A program made the position numbers and the translations under genes. The notes under the pieces are model-generated. The model was not told where the DNA came from. It saw only the letters and a list, made by a program, of their open reading frames with translations, and did not search any database. A stretch of 21,827 nt of DNA from contig DATHDP010000002.1 of the NCBI GenBank assembly GCA_035318985.1, positions 1 to 21,827 on the forward strand, given 5' to 3'. Positions 19,163-21,827 of this stretch are shown here, piece after piece. The stretch comes from VBAS01 sp035318985 (GTDB lineage Bacteria; Bacteroidota; Bacteroidia; Chitinophagales; Chitinophagaceae). Numbering within the stretch: position 1 is the stretch's first letter; every line of letters starts with the position of its first letter.

Positions 19163-21827
19163 GTGAATAATATTAACCCTTTGTCTAAACACTCCTTTAG
19201 AAATTTTCTTCATAAAAGGAAGAAGCTGTTTATTGCATTGCTCGTAATGGGCTTTGGTGTTTTTATGGTTGGGCAAACAGTTCCAAATAATTTTTTCAAA
19301 AAAATATTTACTGCACAAAAAACTTCGGTTGCAAAAGATAGCGTAGCAAGTAAGCAGAAGAAGCCACGTATTCGTGTTGTAAAAAAACCAGTTGTTGTTG
19401 ATCAAGAGGAAAAAACTTTGACTCCGTCGATTACTTGTAAGCCTGATCAGGTTATATGTCTTGTTAATACTACTTCTTATACTCATTCAGGTACAACATG
19501 GGATCCAACAGGTACAAGTGATATAACTTGTCCCGGAACTCCAACGTTTAGTTACACTTCAACAGGCCCAGTTAATCCAACAACAGGTACCACACTCAAC
19601 AATGCGGTTTTTAGTGCTGGCATAATAACCATAACATGGACAATAAATGACCCCTGTAACAACACAGCTAGTTGTCCATTTACTATTACTGTTTATCCAG
19701 ATTTAGATCCTGGTGCTCATAATACAAATCCGGTAATATCTTGCGTAGGCTACAACCCTGCTCAGTTAGATATAAATACTCCTCCGCCTTCAGGTGGCTC
19801 ACTTCCATACACATACCAATGGCAAATAAATGGTGTTAATATTGGCGCACCTTCATTGCCTTCTTACGATCCACCTGCAATAGCATCATCTGGTGTTTAT
19901 AATTACAATTGTGTTATTACTGATCAATGTGGTAGAATTGTTTCAACTCCTGTTAAAACGATTACCATTGTTGATGATCCGGTTGTAACTGCTTCAGGTG
20001 GTGGTGCTGTTTGTCAAAATAGTAATCCAACATTAACCGGAAATATTACAGGCGGAACTGGTCCAATGAATTTTCAATGGCAAAGCGGTACAACTTCTAC
20101 AGGTCCATGGACAGATATACCGGGTGCAACTTCTTCCAACTATTTGCCCCCAACTTCTCCGGGTATCTATTACTACCGAGTCGAATTATCGCCGAATGTT
20201 GCATCATGCAATAATAGCAGTTCGACAATTACATTAACAGTTAATCCAACTCCAACTGTTGTTGATCCTGCAGATCAAATTGTTTGTAATAATACTGCAA
20301 CTACAGCTGTAAACTTTACTGGTGCAGTACCGGGAACAACATTCGATTGGACTAACAATACTCCTTCAATTGGTCTTGCTGCAAGTGGTTCGGGTAATAT
20401 TGCTGCATTCACTGCAACGAATGCAAGTACAACACCTGTTACAGCCACCATTACTGTAACACCAACTGCTAATGGCTGTCCAGGAACTCCGCAAACTTTT
20501 ACAATCACTGTTAATCCTACCCCTACTGTTGCTGATCCTGCAGATCAAATTGTTTGTAACAATACTGCAACTACCACAGTAAACTTTACTGGTACAGTTG
20601 CAGGAACAACATACAACTGGACTAACAATACTACTTCAATCGGTCTTGCTGCAAGTGGTTCGGGTAATATTGCTGCATTCACTGCAACGAATGTAACTGC
20701 GGCTCCTGTTACTGCAACCATTACAGTTACTCCAACTGCCAATGGTTGTCAGGGAACACCTCAAACATTTACTATCACTGTTAATCCAACAATTGTTCCT
20801 TCTGTAACTATTGCTGCAAACCCGGGAAATAATATTTGTGCAGGCACTCCGGTAATATTTACTGCTACTCCAACAAATCCAGGAGCAACACCTTCATATC
20901 AATGGCAGGTAAACGGTGTGCCTACAGGTACAAACAGTCCAACATTTACAAGTTCGACACTTGCAAATACTGATAAAGTAACGGTGATCATGACATCAAG
21001 TGCTACATGCCCATCACCTGCTTCTGTTACGAGTAACCAAATAACAATGACAGTAAATGCACTGATCACTCCTTCGGTTACTATTGGTGCAAGTGCGACA
21101 ACAATTTGCCTGGGTAATTCTGTAACATTTACTGCAACACCGATCAATGGTGGTGCATCTCCTTCCTACCAGTGGCAGGTCAATGGTGTGAACGCCGGTA
21201 CCAATAGTCCAACATTTACAACTTCAACTTTGGCTAATGGTGATGTTGTTCATGTAATACTTACTTCTAATGCACCTTGTGCAACACCAACAACTGCTGC
21301 AAGTACTGGTATTCCAATTACAGTTAATCCAATTCCAACTGCAACAGCACCGGCTAATCAAACTTATTGCAATGGTGTGCCTACAACAGCAATTGCATTA
21401 ACAGGAACTCCTGCAGGTGTTGTTTTTGATATTACAGGTGGTGCAGCAATTGGTTTAGCTAATCAGACAGGTGTTACATCAATTCCATCATTTACTCCGA
21501 TAACAGGAGGACCAACAACAATAACCATTACACCAAGAGCAAATGGTTGCACAGGTACTGCTGTAACTTATACTATTACTGTTAATCCAACTCCAACAGC
21601 AACCGCTCCAGCAAATCAAACTTATTGCAATGGTGTACCTACATCAGCCATTGCATTAACAGGGGCTCCTGCAGGTGTTGTCTTTGATATTACTGGTGGT
21701 GCAGCAATTGGTTTAGCTAATCAGACAGGTGTTACATCAATTCCATCATTTACTCCGATAACAGGAGGACCAACAACAATAACCATTACACCAAGAGCAA
21801 ATGGTTGTACAGGTACTGCTGTAACTT
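19163..21827 (+). CDS. Large secreted Ig/PKD-like repeat protein (3' end outside window)
   Basis: The frame is open from after a stop at 19112 to the right edge (at least 888 codons). No ATG precedes the signal segment; GTG 19163 is chosen because it gives a basic N-region (HSFRNFLHKRKK) followed by LFIALLVMGFGVFMVGQ. TTG 19151 is an alternative. A Lys-rich linker comes next, then an HYR-like domain (about residues 90-175, ending DPCNNTASCPFTITV), an Ig-like domain (LPYTYQWQINGV...CVITDQCG), a second one (CQNSNPTLTG...FQWQSGTTSTGPWTDI), and three pairs of ~86-91-residue PKD/Ig-like repeats, each with conserved Cys and ending TITVN. This architecture is typical of Bacteroidota surface adhesins exported by the type IX system; the sorting domain would lie beyond the window. 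Confidence 0.88.
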   Translation, partial: MNNINPLSKHSFRNFLHKRKKLFIALLVMGFGVFMVGQTVPNNFFKKIFTAQKTSVAKDSVASKQKKPRIRVVKKPVVVDQEEKTLTPSITCKPDQVICLVNTTSYTHSGTTWDPTGTSDITCPGTPTFSYTSTGPVNPTTGTTLNNAVFSAGIITITWTINDPCNNTASCPFTITVYPDLDPGAHNTNPVISCVGYNPAQLDINTPPPSGGSLPYTYQWQINGVNIGAPSLPSYDPPAIASSGVYNYNCVITDQCGRIVSTPVKTITIVDDPVVTASGGGAVCQNSNPTLTGNITGGTGPMNFQWQSGTTSTGPWTDIPGATSSNYLPPTSPGIYYYRVELSPNVASCNNSSSTITLTVNPTPTVVDPADQIVCNNTATTAVNFTGAVPGTTFDWTNNTPSIGLAASGSGNIAAFTATNASTTPVTATITVTPTANGCPGTPQTFTITVNPTPTVADPADQIVCNNTATTTVNFTGTVAGTTYNWTNNTTSIGLAASGSGNIAAFTATNVTAAPVTATITVTPTANGCQGTPQTFTITVNPTIVPSVTIAANPGNNICAGTPVIFTATPTNPGATPSYQWQVNGVPTGTNSPTFTSSTLANTDKVTVIMTSSATCPSPASVTSNQITMTVNALITPSVTIGASATTICLGNSVTFTATPINGGASPSYQWQVNGVNAGTNSPTFTTSTLANGDVVHVILTSNAPCATPTTAASTGIPITVNPIPTATAPANQTYCNGVPTTAIALTGTPAGVVFDITGGAAIGLANQTGVTSIPSFTPITGGPTTITITPRANGCTGTAVTYTITVNPTPTATAPANQTYCNGVPTSAIALTGAPAGVVFDITGGAAIGLANQTGVTSIPSFTPITGGPTTITITPRANGCTGTAVT
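20251..20790 (+). repeat. Tandem pair A of 270-bp coding repeats
   Basis: Two copies (20251-20520, 20521-20790) encode a 90-residue PKD-like domain: DPADQIVCNNTATT, TTFDWTNNTPSIGLAASGSG and ITVTPTANGC. Period is exactly 270 bp. 20372-20423 and 20642-20693 are identical over 52 bp. Confidence 0.9.
20798..21330 (+). repeat. Tandem pair B of 273-bp coding repeats
   Basis: Two copies starting at 20798 and 21071 encode Ig-like domains of about 91 residues (PSVTI, CAGTPVIFTATP or CLGNSVTFTATP, SYQWQVNGV, TNSPTFT, TLAN). They are more divergent than pairs A and C. Confidence 0.85.
21331..21827 (+). repeat. Tandem pair C of 258-bp coding repeats (second copy cut by window edge)
   Basis: Copies start at 21331 and 21589 and encode an 86-residue domain: APANQTYCNGVPT, AGVVFDITGGAAIGLANQ and ITPRANGCTGTAVT. 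A 113-bp stretch is identical between 21437-21549 and 21695-21807, offset exactly 258 bp. More copies may follow outside the window. Confidence 0.9.

Noticed and set aside
18947..19486. 179-codon minus-strand frame
   Set aside because: It is antisense to the start and linker of the large surface protein, whose signal peptide and domains are convincing. The minus-strand translation shows no recognisable domain.
20275..21147. Several Val/Ala-rich minus-strand frames
   Set aside because: They are mirror images of the Thr/Pro-rich coding repeats and recur with the same period, so they are shadows.
1..21827. Insertion sequence or prophage
   Set aside because: No transposase, integrase or phage structural gene was seen on either strand. 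The S24 regulator alone is not evidence of a prophage.

Overview
The window looks like a chromosomal segment from a Bacteroidota bacterium, probably near Chitinophagaceae/Sphingobacteriales. This placement is inference, not a database match. It rests on an AT-rich composition, several protein families common in that phylum (DUF5916/CBM9-like outer-membrane protein, DUF2911, DUF1579, a GxxExxY protein, Ig/PKD-like surface repeats), a TTTG-N21-TAnnTTTG promoter before a tRNA gene, and many small palindromic repeats between and inside genes.

Layout. Positions 1-4449 (+) hold a DNA-repair cluster: an ATP-dependent DNA ligase cut by the left edge, a ligase-associated Lhr-like DEXH helicase, and the metallophosphoesterase PdeM. 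A large CBM9/DUF5916 outer-membrane protein (4450-6903, -) meets pdeM tail to tail with no gap. A LexA-like XRE/S24 regulator (7004-7753, -) diverges from surE (7858-8691, +), which is followed by a small membrane protein and lpxB (lipid A synthesis). A short DUF6728-like membrane protein lies opposite the lpxB end, then a DUF1579 lipoprotein with a bidirectional terminator. From 17607 down to 11258 nearly everything is on the minus strand. It includes two rhodanese-type proteins, DinB and TfoX-like proteins (overlapping by 4 bp), two VOC-fold proteins, a DUF2911-TPR protein, a second DUF1579-like secreted protein, a small secreted protein of unknown function and a frameshifted GxxExxY gene bounded by CACAGATT-type repeats.

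The most unusual stretch is 17696-18640. A good Bacteroidota-type promoter precedes a broken copy of tRNA-Ala, the intact tRNA-Ala(GGC), a terminator, and a degraded GIY-YIG nuclease gene beginning at the terminator T-run. Four to five tandem units of about 91 bp follow. Each unit keeps the order of tRNA-Ala landmarks (GCGTTTG, AAAAGGTC, TAACCTCCA), but the anticodon and T arms are replaced by TCCCGA...TCGGGA palindromes. The same palindrome type occurs in the broken tRNA copy and before lpxB.

From 19163 to the right edge runs a large secreted protein, open at its 3' end. It has an HYR-like domain, Ig-like domains and three families of tandemly paired domains of about 86-91 residues. One pair shares 113 identical bases.

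A second theme is that short repeat elements have been absorbed into reading frames without breaking them: twice in the helicase, once in LpxB and once at the TfoX C-terminus. Repeats also lie directly at gene starts (lpxB, helicase, VOC).
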